NCBI GenBank assembly: GCA_018881555.1
Contig: JACAXG010000014.1
Coordinates: 746,586 to 810,585 of the forward strand
DNA length: 64,000 bases
Source: Amblyornis subalaris
Taxonomy: Eukaryota > Chordata > Aves > Passeriformes > Ptilonorhynchidae
Direction: 5' to 3'
A program made the translations under genes and the position numbers. How positions within the stretch are numbered: position 1 is the stretch's first letter; every line of letters begins with the position of its first letter. This document shows positions 49,401-61,620 of the stretch, one piece after another. Under the pieces are notes generated by a model. That model saw only the letters and a list, made by a program, of their open reading frames with translations. It searched no databases and was not told the origin of the DNA.

Positions 49401-52400
49401 TCTGACTGAGAACAGGTCTGGAAAGGCTGGAATCATTCCAGGATTTTTGCCTGTCAGGCAAACCAGCTGAGAATTGTGCTGAGAGTTCTGTTCCAGTTGT
49501 TACTGCTGGTTCTATTACTGAGGAATATGGCTTTCCTTTGGAGTGGGAGCACAGTCTCTGAGGTTTAATTTATAAATGTAAGCAGAGCTTTCAGTAACTC
49601 ATCCGGCAGACACTGGATGGAGCCCTACTCTCTGAGGATACCCAATCCGACTGTATCCGATGTGGAAGCACGGATCAGAGAGGAAAAGCTGCCTTAATGA
49701 ATCCTTCAGGCGTTTTCTCAAGAAAATGTTGGATCTAAAAATAGTGTGTGGAACAGCAGCTGTGGCTCCCATCCCGGGCAGAGACTGTGCCCAGCCCAGG
49801 CAGGACAGAGCCTTCCTCTGGGGCCGGCTGGGAGAGACAGCGAGTCTGGGATTAGGGAAATGCCTGAAATGAAAGGGAACGATAAAAATAAGTTCCTTCC
49901 AAAAANCAGTCAATCTGGGTTTGATTGCGCTGGAGAGGGGAGTTCCTCTGGAGCTGGCTGCAAAGGGAAGAGGACTGGAGCCAGCAGCTGAAGCCCCTAG
50001 GCACAATGACAACATGTTTTGGAAAGTTCTGGATCAAGTCTTTTGTTTCTTTATTGTTCTGTGGTTGAGCGTATGCCTCTGCTGGAAATGCAGTTTTGCT
50101 TCATCAACCACACTTGTTTATTTATAGATTATTTTTTTAAATCAAAATTATAGAGTAGTTTTGCCAATACTTATTACACTGAAATAAAGTCAGGACAAAG
50201 CCCTTTGAAGATACAAACATTTTCAGGCCTTTCATTAGTATATTGAGGGTTTAATTCTTAGAAAGAAAAAAAAAGCATTGGGAGCATAAAGGTAATGTTT
50301 CCCGGGGGCGGGGGTTTGTAACTAAAGGCATTTTTGAGATTCCTAATTTAGCTTTTCTCTTGTCCTGCTTCCCCCAGGCAGGCAGTGGTAGCATCTGGCC
50401 CTGGTAAGAAGGGACTCCAGGGCAGTCAGTGCCANGGCTCTGGCCAGCGCTCGCCTGCTGTAGCTGCAGGACATTGTCTTGCCCCAGCTGGGCAGTCCTT
50501 TTTCATNGGCTTCAGGTTTGGAAGTTTGCTTTTAAGGGGCTCTGATATTTTAAAAGTAGCTTGCTGTGATTGCTGCTTGTTTTGGTGATGGGTTGGCTGA
50601 GAGCTTTCTGCTTGTGGTGTTCTCATTGATTACCAGCACTTTCACTTGGGTCAGAGGCTGAATGCGTAACCTCTTGGTGGTATTAATCTCCTTATATTAT
50701 CACTGAGATTCTGCCAACTCGTTTTGGGGGACAATGTCCTCTTATTGCCTGGAGATGCCTTCAGATTTTCCTCTTGATGATATTACAAATTACAGAGTTG
50801 CACACACATAATAGGTTAATCTGGGATGGGTCCCATTCTTCATCTAGAAAGGAAGTCTGTGAGGTATTTTCCAGTGTATTTGAAGAAAGAGAGTCTCAGC
50901 TCTAGTACCATTCTCTTTTCAAGCACTGAACTTCCTCGAGTGTCTGGAAGAAGGAGTTACAGACAGGAGAGTGCCCACATCAGGAAGGAGGAGGCAGGGA
51001 GCGAGTGTAGATCTGCAGGAGAGCACCAGCTCTGCCTCCCATTCCTGCTCATCCTGAGCCCTGGAAGCATTCCCTCACGTACAGGATTTGACAGAAATCT
51101 CACTTTTATTTACTTTACAAAGTATTTACTTTGTCCTCTCCAAGTGCTGCGAAGTGTTCGGTTATGGTGGCACATAAAGGAAAGGCACCCAGAAGCGCAC
51201 AAAAGCTGTTACAAATTTCTGAGCACTGAAAACCACTACTTGTGTCATTCCTCAAATTCCTGGTCTCCACATGGGATCTGCCAGGAGGCAGCTCAGCTGT
51301 TCATCTTCCACCTCAGTGACACAGTCAGATATCTCCAGCAGACTCTTGAAACTAATTTCTTTATTAGCCTAAGTATCTTCAAATAATTAGATGTAAAAGC
51401 TATTATCAGCAATTCCATATGCAGGGCTGCAGTCTGAGTTTGGAAAACATATGGACATCACAAACTCTAATGAGCAAGCACTGTCTTTAGAGGAGAAAGA
51501 AAAGCTGTTTTCCTTTATTCTGTAATCATGAAGTGAATGTTAATCAGAATAGTTATCATTTCAGCTAGTATCCATTGGGATTCAGGGAAACACAAAATCG
51601 CAGCATGTCGGTCCGTTCCCGGCTGGGAATACAGTCCAACATGCCACCTGGCAGCTTACTCCTCTGGGTAGAAGATCTAGGAAAATAGGAAGTATTAGTT
51701 GTCAGATTTCCTCTCACTCCTTTATCACATTTCCTCTGGATCTGTGTAGCTGCAGTGGTTGTTGGGACATCGTCTCCTCAGTGGACTCTGCACAGGGATC
51801 TTTGTGACAAGCTGAAAGCAGAGCGGCGGCTGCACAGGGGGAGCTGTGACCTGCAGTGTCACCTCCCTGCAGGGCAGTTTGGCTTTTCCTGATTTTTAAT
51901 TGATAAATCACTACAGTAAAAACAACCCCTCCCCTGGGACAGCAAGGTGGGAGAGTGCCAGCTGCAGTGTCACGGGTTGGGAATCATCTCTGACTCACTG
52001 GGAGGCAGGAAGGAAGGAAGAGTGGGGATCTGCCCTCTGATAGCCCCTAGACTCAGTTCAGCTCTTTGATCGGGCCCCAGCTGAAGTCCCAGCTCATGTT
52101 CTTTTTCTGTTGTTCTACTTCTTTCTTCTATTTTTAATCATCAGGCTGTCCAAGCTTCCTTCTCTGGGAGGCACAGGAACCAGGGCTTCCTTTGTGCGCT
52201 CTGCTGCCCTGGTTTTTAATTCCAGAAAAAGTAAGGTTGCAGGGGAAATCCAGGGTGAGATTTCTCGTTCACTGATACTCGGTGTGTTTGTCTGTACATT
52301 CGAATTCTATCAGGACCTGCCCAACCACTATTTTAATTGCTCTGTGACACATTTTATCCTTAAGGTCTGTCCCTCCTTTGAACTGAATCACCCTGAGGGA

Positions 52401-55400
52401 GTTAACCCCATCCCAAGTTTGATGCTCTCTGCAGAATTCAGTGCTGCCACAGACCAGTAATTACTGTGCTAATTCTGCTCTTATTCCAAGTCAAGCGCTG
52501 TCATTTTGTCTTTCATGCGAAAACCAAGCCTGCTTCACCTCACAGCATTTTTCTGAAAGCAACCCTTCCTGTTAACTGAATTGTGTTTTCTGTGCTCTCT
52601 TCTGTGCTCAGGAATGTCGAATTCAGTTCACACTTATTAGTGATTACTTACCTGTGCACTACTGCTGCCAGTACTTAACAGAAAAGGCAGATAAGTTCTC
52701 ATTTGAGGAATAAATACACTGGACGCAAGCTGTGAATATTTTTGGTTCAATAAATGTTACTGTTGCAAAGTAAACTGATACTACCACGTATGCGTGGCTC
52801 CTGTGTTTGATGAATGATCACTCCGATGCCTTGCATCCAGAGGGGCAATTGGCCACGTTCAGGGAACACGAGAGGCAACTGAAGGGTATTTTCCAGCCAT
52901 CCATCGGGGGCAGAAGCTTGTGAGGTGCTGTCATACCTTTGGAGAGGAGCCAAGCACAATATTGAAAATGTCAGTTTTTCTTCTGGGGACCATCCAATTT
53001 CTACAGCACTTGCATCATGAGTGAGATTAAGCAACATTTTTCAAGATTAGAGGGAGAATAAAGAGCTAAATAAACCTATCGGTGAATTTAAAGTGAATAT
53101 AAGGTGAGCCAAAAAAAATGCAGAATGAGCAAAGATCTAAATATTCCATCTGGACATTCACAACCCAGAAGGGATGGCAGCTCTGTCAGAGGAGGGCTGG
53201 TGTAAAACAGCTTGGCTCTGAGAAATCCAGTCAGCTTCAGCACAGTGCAATTGTTGATCAAATCCACGTTTTCCAGTGAAACCATCTGCAATGTGATTTG
53301 TCTTGCCTGACCAGAATGTAATGAGAACACACTCGTGTGTGGCAGTACATGAATTTCTGTGCTGTTGTTGACAGCTTCAGTGGTTATTTTCATAAAATTG
53401 GAAAATAATCATAGTGCTGCCCATGCAGAAAGTGAAAATATTCTGAGAAAGTTGAACTGTCTTTGAGATCTCTATGTCAAAGGGATGGAGGCAATGCAAC
53501 CCTGAATTACCAAAGGATTCCAGCCATAGAACAGCAGAATCTGGGACATGGGAGGAGGGAAAGACACAGAGTTCACAGGCACTTGCCTTTGGAGAGAATG
53601 TCTTGCAAACCTGTCAAATGTGGCCATTCCTTCGACATCTGCAGATGCAAGTAAACATCTGAGGACAACTTTGGGTTCTGAATGGAACAGCTGCACTGTT
53701 ATTAGAAGATTCATAAAACCTACAAAAGACCTCATGAATTTCTAAAGCCTCCGAAATGAAGAGTGTGCAGAATAACATCTGCTCTTTCCTGAGGTCTATT
53801 GTTGCATCTGCCCTGACAAAGAATCCCAAAGAATGCACATTGTTTGTATGTTTTCTAAACACTTTAGGAGACATCTTTTCTAACAGCTCATTTGAATCTC
53901 CAGGAATATCCTTTGACACGAATTCCCTCTGCAATCAAATGCGAATTAATAGAAAAATCTGTTCTTGTTTTACTATTTGAAAAAGAAATCTGCTGAAAAT
54001 CGAACAATTACAGTTCCCAGAGGCACTGATGGAAATGGTCAGGCACCGAACGATTGGTCCCTTTCCGTGATTTTCCTTTGGTCACATAAAGCTTTTGCTC
54101 CCACTTGTGACTGGGGGAAGGGAGAATACACGGAATTTTCAGTGCCTGTAAAAACCTTACAGGGTTTCAGCACTGAAATAATTGAATTATGGTAACAGGT
54201 GTGTTAGTGAAGAGGTTACAGGGAAATGTATCACCTCTTTTTTTCCCCCTCTTCAAAATATTCTGAACAATAACAGATGCAGGAATGGTAATCCTGAAAG
54301 TAAAATTAATCCCCTATTATTGATTTAACTTCTGAACAAGCTTTAGTTCTTCATCCTCTCTGAGTGTTATCCAGGTTGGAGGGTTATTTTGTAAGATGGA
54401 AGATTTTCTGTGGAGAAGCTTGAAAAAGGCAGTGCTGTAGGATAAGCTCTGTAGAATCACTGAGCTATTTGGGGATTGTAGAGGTGAAATAGAAGTATAC
54501 TGCCACTGCTGGAAAAACCATTGTCTTTCTCCACTCCATCACCAAGGTTAATGAGCAAACAAAGGCTTCATTTAATGTTAGAACCAACATGATCGTGAGA
54601 TTTAAAATGTTCAAAAGAGGAAACGTGAAGAAAACTTAAAACATTTAAATTTTTCTAACTGGATAATTCTGGTTTCCTTCACTATAACCTTGTGAGCATA
54701 TCGGATAATCTCAGCAAGGTACTGGGAGTTCTCTCTTGACTGACAGTTTCTAATAGTTTTGTGACCTTTCCTCCCTCCCTCTCTCTTCTTCACACTCAAA
54801 TCAGTGCTTATTAAAATAAATTCAAAATTTTTTGATGTAATTAATATTGATTACTGTAGGCAGTGATGCTGGAAACTCAGTTTGTTGGCTGTGCTGCCAC
54901 ACAGACCCTCCCGCAGAACCTGGAATTATAGATCAGAGTGGTGGGATGCCTTTGGAATCTTCACTTCCAGTCTGCTCCAGACAGGTCCAGATGATAGGTC
55001 CAGTGTCTTGGGTTGGGCTGGAATAGGATAACATTTCAAACACGACAAATAGAGTAATAATTTTAATATAATCCAGATTGATAATATTATTTTAATGTTA
55101 TTTTTAATGTACATAAATATTATTTCAATATCATCTCTAAGTTAGGCAACAAGTCTCTTTGTTACTTTAAATAATTGGTAAGTGAAAAATCTTTTGCATC
55201 TGTTTATAATAAAAAGCATCTGTTCAACATCTGCCAGAAAAGTCTTTGGTGAGAGGATCTGTGGATTAGAGAAAACGGTCTCTGTTCAGAGGGCAGAAAT
55301 CCTTGGGTGCACTTGCATTATCTGCCTGTTCTGCTTTTAAAAGCACTCACTTCCAGTGATGGTTTCCTGGGAGGAGGAAGGGCTGCCAGCTCCACTTCAG

Positions 55401-58400
55401 CCTCATCTCCACATCTTGCTCTCCAGCCATTGTCTAGCTCTGCCTGGATTTAATTTATTATTATTGCAACATTAATGAGAATCACACATTCATCTGAGAA
55501 TCACACCACACTATTTTTTTTAGTCTAATGAAGTCAATTTACATTTTATTTAGTCCATTCATACTATCCAATCTTCTATTCCACCTTCCATTGGCTCACA
55601 TACATGAAGAACTGGAGGGACTAAGTAAATCATTATATATTCCCTAGCACACCATTCCTCTGATGGCTTTTCAAAGCAGAATCAGGAAGTTTGCCTGTTA
55701 ATCATCTGGAAACCATGATGACCATAAGGCCGGCCTCAAGGATCCAGAGAGATCTGTACTTGGAAGTGTGTAACTCTTCATGTTCGTATAGAATTTCAGT
55801 TTGATCTAGAAAGAGCTCTTCCAAATTAATGCAAGCAAAAATTTCATTTTACCAGGTCAGAAATACCCAAAGCCTCGAGATCCGGACAGTTTTTCAGGCA
55901 CCATCACATAGAACTGCTCTGACTCTGGGTGCTACGTGCAGAGTTCACATGCATTTTAGAGGGCTTTACTTCTTAAATGTAAAACCAACGAAACCCATAG
56001 TGACGATTTTTAGCAGCAGCAGTTAAATACTCATCCAACCAGGCAGTTCAGCAGCACTGGGTGCAGGGCTATAGAGATCCTGGGACGTGCTGGCAGATTC
56101 CCAGTGCTGGAGCTGCAGGGAGCAGCCGGGACAGGGTGGCTGAGCCTCTGCCCCAGCTGGGAGGCGGTGGAGGTGCTGCTCCCTGCCCAGCCCTGCCCGG
56201 CTCTCCCGGCTCCCCAGGGCCCCGGGCTGTGCCGCTGGCTCCGGGAGCAGGTGGGCAGTGTCGGCCCAAGGGGAACCCTCAGCCACAGCTGCCTCCTCTG
56301 GGCATCTCTTCTGCCTCAGCTGGGGCCGGTCTGACCTGACATCTGCCATCAGGCACGAATTGCCCCTGGAGACAGTAATCTGATCAATTATTCTGTAGTT
56401 ATCTTTAATAAATTCTCATTTTGCATTAAAATTGAACGGCAGCCAAAGGAGAACCACTGTTGTGTACGGCTCAGGCCATAACAAACAGTCCATGGAGTTT
56501 GTCATCGCTGGTATCTCTCACGTCCTCTTTGATGATGATACAGACTGAGTTTAATGTGTGTGGGACAAGGGTTGTAGCAGAAAGCTGCTCTCTGAGCCAT
56601 CCTTCCTGCGCTGCACAGTGAGAACCACGTGCTAGGTTGTGCCCTCAAAGCCTGTTAGATCTTGCCTGCATTTAGGGTTCTCTTCATCCCTCTGCTATAG
56701 TGACAAATGCTTTTGTTAGCAATCAAAGCAGTGAGGAGACACATCTGACTGCACAGTGAGAGGTCACGCGTGTCTGAACCTCTGCACTCAGTCACAGCCC
56801 TCTTTGAGCCACTCAGCAGAAAATACCTTCAGCTCTAAGAATCAAGAGTCCCTTCTGCTGCCTAACTGTGCCAAAGTTGTGCCTTTAATCAGTGTCAGAG
56901 CCGAATGCACAGAGGCCTTAGCAGAGTCAAAGCTTTGGTGGCACAGAGCACATCAGAAGGCTGCCCTGTGGCATCTGAGATAGTGTCTGGCAGGTGACTA
57001 TTTCCATGGCGGCAAACCCAGGCCAAGTTCACAGTGGGGACACTCAGAACCAGCCATCTACAGCTCCAGGTTATCATTTATCATTTGCAAGCCATGAAAA
57101 TAGTGACATGTGAAGTGCAAGAACGTTCTGTGAAGGGTGTTTATTGATGCAACTTCAGATCTTCATTTCATTGTATATATCGAACTGCTCAAGTAACACT
57201 GGAAAGGAATTATCAAACAATTACAGGACTAATTTGCCCTTTCAGAATTTGATTACATGTTTCTTGTCATCTTATCCTGTCACTCAGGAAAATCATAATT
57301 ATGCTTCCCTGCAGCATAAATATTAGTGAAATGTGCTGTCCAAGTCAATCACTGTTATGAAGAAATTAATCTAACCCAGTTCCTGTTGCTAACGAAGCTC
57401 TCCATTAGCTGCAAGCTCTTGTCTGTGGTCTGTGCTGGTCAGGCAGAGCAGCTTCAGCAGCAGTTCTGCTGCCTGTCTCTGGTGGCTCTGTCAATCCTCA
57501 CGTGAAGAGGGCATGGAGTGCGTGTTTTTGTGGAGAGCTGTGTTCCCTGGCCACGGATCAGAACATGGGCTTTTGGTGTGATGGATCTGCTGGTGCATTT
57601 TGGCCCAGTTAGAATGCAAATACCCCAAAATGACGCAGATTGAGCCTGGCACAGTGACAGCAGTGCAGGAGTCCTACTCCAGATTTGACAGTACGTTGAG
57701 AAAAGGTTTACCTACAGAGCAATTAAAGAGCACAACAAGTTCACAGTATCTTCTGTGTGAAGAATCATTTTGGTGAGAAATTTGTTTTCTGAGCTGGTTC
57801 CTTGTAAGGTCTCCATGATTTTCTGCCCCCGTCATCTGGACATCAGGGACTGGGGAGTGGTGGAGACGGAGCCACAAACACAACAGTATTGTCCAGGGGC
57901 AAATGCTGCAGATTTGAGAGTCCCTCCCCTTTGTGACTAAGTTAGACACAGAGTNCCTATTACATTATACCGGTCCTTTATGAAAAGCTGTAGGATAAGT
58001 TAAAATTTTTGTTGTATTTGTTAAAATATGATAGAAGATACAATATAAGAAAAAGTTAAGTGCTGAGATGTAGCTCCGTTTTCCTGCTCATTCCCTAGCT
58101 CCTCTTCTTCCTGTTGTAGTTCCTTTGGCACTGTAGCACCTCTGGCTCTGATATTAATTATTCAGCCAAAGCACCTTCTCTTGGCTTTTGTTGTCTTTGG
58201 ATCAGGCTGTGGAGCATGATCCTGCCCACTGAAGTCAGTGGGAATTCTGTCTGTGATTTCACTGAGCACTGATGAAGACATTTGATGAACAGTGCGTTTN
58301 GTGGTAGCAGGCTGTTTCTCTGCTAAATGAGCTACTTTCTATACTGCAAAATCTGTGTTTCCTGGGGACATGATGTTATAGGTAGAGAAATGAAAAGTCA

Positions 58401-61400
58401 GATGGCCAAGTCTTCTAGAAATTCAGTGGGCTTGTCCTCCTGTGTTTAGTGGTTCTTTGTGACCAACATGATAGCAATTGTTACTCCAGATATTGTTATG
58501 AGAAAGCCTCATGTGTCACTGAGCAAACTGAATATCTCATTCCCCTGGGACATTCAATCCCCACTGAAGAGGAATTCCAAAATATTTTGTTGGCAGTTTG
58601 GATTTGGAGATTAATGTTAATTTGATGACAAATACAGTTTTTCCTTTCCCTTTCCCATTCAGAAAAGCTCATTTAAAGTTACATGAGTTTTGTGAGCCTG
58701 AGGAACACAGGGCAGGTTCTGAAAGCACTGGCTGCTCCCCTCTGCACAGGAAGCACTATGTCCACGCCACAGCTCCACCAAAACTGGGGCAGAATGGCTG
58801 TAGGGTCCATTCTGTTTCCTCTTCATCATGTGGGGAGCCTCTGGCAATTGAGGACATGAACTTTCTGTGTCTGTATTATTCTTAATTGTCTGCTACGTGG
58901 TTGCCATATGGTCTGTGTGTGGCACGTGGCTTTGCAGCCAGCTGATTTTTGAGTAGCAGTGTAAGGAGCAGGTCACAGACAGCCTGACCCGGGCCAGCTG
59001 CTCCTTGAGGTGGCACCCCTTGGGGCTCGGGGAGGCTTCTTTAGGAAAGGGTGTGATTAGATTAAGGCAGCAGGTTCAAACTTTATGCCTTGTTTCTCTA
59101 TTTAAAATTAATATGATTAAGTAAGTCCCGATTGCAGACATAGGATTTTAAGACTGTTCCCTTGTTTAGGCTCATGGCAGGGTAAATATAACAACTTCAT
59201 GTTATCTGGAGCAGCATTTGGACGAGAGATCTGTCATCAGCTGAAGTTAACCTGCACATGTCTCAGAGGAAGATGAAGAGCATTAAATATGCCAGCTGGA
59301 AAGCATGTGCTGTTCCCTTTATTCTCCCTCTAACACTGACAGTCCCACAATGTGCATCTGTGTAGGACTCAGAGCATTCTAAGGAGCAGCCCTAGGCCTG
59401 TTAAGCCATTTAGACAGCCCTGATGTGTCAATAATCCCACNCTGAATTAAAGCTGGGCACCAGCTCCTCCTCAGCCTCTCCTGCCTGCTCCATTCGATTT
59501 GCTCAGGGTTAGCAATGGCTTCATTAGGGGTGGAATGCTTTTGGGAATAGAACTCCCTGGCCAAAGCTGGTGGGAGGCTGCTAAGGATTAATCCCACCTC
59601 TCCATCTCAGGCAGTATCTCTGGATACTGCTTGGAACAGAAATCACTTGCCTTTGGAACAAAACGCACAGACATAGCCAATGACTCCAGTTTTTCCTACA
59701 TGTTGGGCCAGAGCTGCTTGCTCCCTTTGGGTGCCCAAGCACTCCCTCGTGCAGGCTGGGCTTGGAACGGAGCTGACGATGGATTTATTCCGATATCACT
59801 GGAGTTTCAGTGGTGCCTGAGGACTAAGCCAGTCTATTCTGCACCACCCTGTACCAAAACAGCTTCAATCCAAAAGCTAAACAAAGAGACGTGGATGTGT
59901 CCCAGGTCCAAGTTCCTGGATCACAGCTCTCCTTGCTTTCTGGTTCTGCACGAATGCAGACAGATATTCCAACAGGAGTTTGCTGGCCCCTCCCAGCTCA
60001 GCCCCAGATGTCAGCCCTGCTCTTGCCTTCCTGCTGCACAGGACAGCCCTCACCACACCAGCTCTGAAGGCCCCTTCACGTGGAATCCATCAGCTGCAGC
60101 AGCAGCAGCAAAGTCTGGGCCATGTTTTGACATGAGAAAACTCTGTGTTTTCTTTAGAAGATTCAAGCNATTCCCAACTGTCTTCAACTGCTGATGAAAA
60201 AAATATGACAAAAAAAATCTTTCCCACTCCTCTAGGGATGTAAGGCCTATCCTGTCTCTCCTGAGGAGGGAGGCACTGCTGGTCCTGAACTTCAGGAGTG
60301 GGTCTGCATGTTCATTAACTGCCTGGACAGTAAATGAGTTTAAATGTCCAGAGCACTATCCATTTTTGTCTTCAAAGCNTTGGAAATCCATCTTGCTCTG
60401 TAATGATATGCAGAAAACAAATAAAGCAAAAGAATGCACATTTACAGAAATGTAGAATACGCTGTAGCTAAAAATACATTTAACCTCAGCTAAAAAATCA
60501 GAATAATATATGCCAAGATCTGCTTAATTACAGAGAGTGGAAGGATAAAACATTCTTGGTACATGAAAAGTAAAGCCTTGTCCGGTTTTGGTTCATGTTG
60601 GAAGCAGTTCAGCAGTGACAGAGAAGGGCACATGCTGCTGGGGTGGATGGAGAGCAGGAGAGATGGTTCAGATTAACATTCTGGTGCAACCAGAGGGGCT
60701 CAGCACGTCTAGGTAATTGACTGCAAATTGGCAGATGGCTGTGGTAAGAGGATTACCATGAATCAAGTTAGATGGCAAGTGTAACAAAGCAATAGCAAGC
60801 AAAAATAACATTGCTTTTTACATTCCAATTAAAAACTAAGTGAACACCAATAGCTTTGAAGCATACTGAATGACAGCAGCTTTTGATGTCAGCTCAGAGC
60901 TTCCCCAAAGCTCCTCTTCCCTTTCTCATCTCCTGTCCTGAGCTCCCCGGGGCTCTGTCCCTTCTGCCTCCACTTGCACAGAGTGTCTGGAAGTTTCTCC
61001 CTGCTGCGTTGTTCTGACAGCACCTTGGCTGCTGCCTGGTGACTGCCACAGGGAGAATTGCCCTTGAGGTGCACCAAGAGAAGGACCCCAACATCCCTTG
61101 TTCTTTACACCATCACCAAAAAGCCTCATGGATGCAACGTCAGGCAATGAGCCATGCCAGTGCCCCAACCTCTGAGCATGTGGCACTGGGGCACAGGGAC
61201 TCTCCACTGATGTGTTTGCTCTGGCACCTCTCCCCTGGTCCCATCTCCCTTCTGTTACCAAGAGATGCCAGAGCGCACTCCAGATGGATCTGAGACAGCC
61301 TGAGGTAAGTTTTAACAAGCTGATCCCCGGCATGAGAAGGTGGAACAGAAATGATCCCTTCCTGTGCTTGTCCCGCAGGACACCCAGCTTTGGGCAGGTC

Positions 61401-61540
61401 ATGCCAGAACCCCAGCTGCTTGTGGAGATGGCTCTATTCCCATGGATGCTATTCCCAGCTCTCCTATCCCAGCACCAGGTGATCACTTCCAGTTCCCGAA
61501 GCTCTTGGCGTTTTGTTGCACTTCCAGCTGCAGGAATTTC
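43421..61540. other. Non-coding stretch
   Basis: Mixed composition without a recognised gene. A GC-rich, mildly CpG-enriched islet lies at about 56.09-56.34 kb. Simple repeats include GGT repeats at 47553-47564, GGAA repeats near 52.01 kb and a CAG run at 60096-60110. A G-rich run (CCCGGGGGCGGGGG) lies near 50.30 kb. A perfect 8-bp inverted repeat with a 1-base centre lies at 49446-49462. Open frames of 186-207 codons at 50.8, 59.6 and 61.0 kb show no recognisable motif and probably occur by chance. Confidence 0.55.
52145..52230 (+). other. Exon-like segment D (86 bp)
   Basis: A long, nearly pure pyrimidine tract ending in ATCATCAG forms the best acceptor noticed in the window; the other end is a GTAAGG donor preceded by AAAAA. 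One frame, entered with two bases and leaving one, begins LSKLPSLGGTGTRASFVRSA and is open throughout. A second frame is also open. The peptide is not recognised. It is on the same strand as the promoter at 8 kb. Confidence 0.2.
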
Positions 61541-61551
61541 AGAGGACACGG

Positions 61552-61620
61552 GCTGGATCCCAGAGTTAGTGACACCAGCTGGATCCCAGAGTGAGTGACA
61601 CAGGCTGGGTCCCAGGGCTG
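61552..61620 (+). repeat. 26-bp minisatellite, 2.6 copies
   Basis: GCTGGATCCCAGAGTTAGTG begins unit 1 (61552-61577). Unit 2 (61578-61603) is nearly identical, with GTGAGTGACACAG at its end, and a partial third copy (GCTGGGTCCCAG) starts at 61604. The repeat lies at the end of a GC-rich stretch. Confidence 0.8.

Noticed and set aside
50826..51386. A 186-codon open frame on the plus strand.
   Set aside because: No recognisable domain; no good start-site context or conserved-looking stretch. Retained as a possible chance frame.
59631..60194. A 187-codon open frame with a run of seven alanines.
   Set aside because: The alanine run is simply the CAG/GCA microsatellite at 60096-60110; the rest is unrecognised.
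60926..61549. A 207-codon open frame on the minus strand.
   Set aside because: GC-rich stretch with overlapping open frames on both strands and no recognisable family; splice or promoter context is absent.
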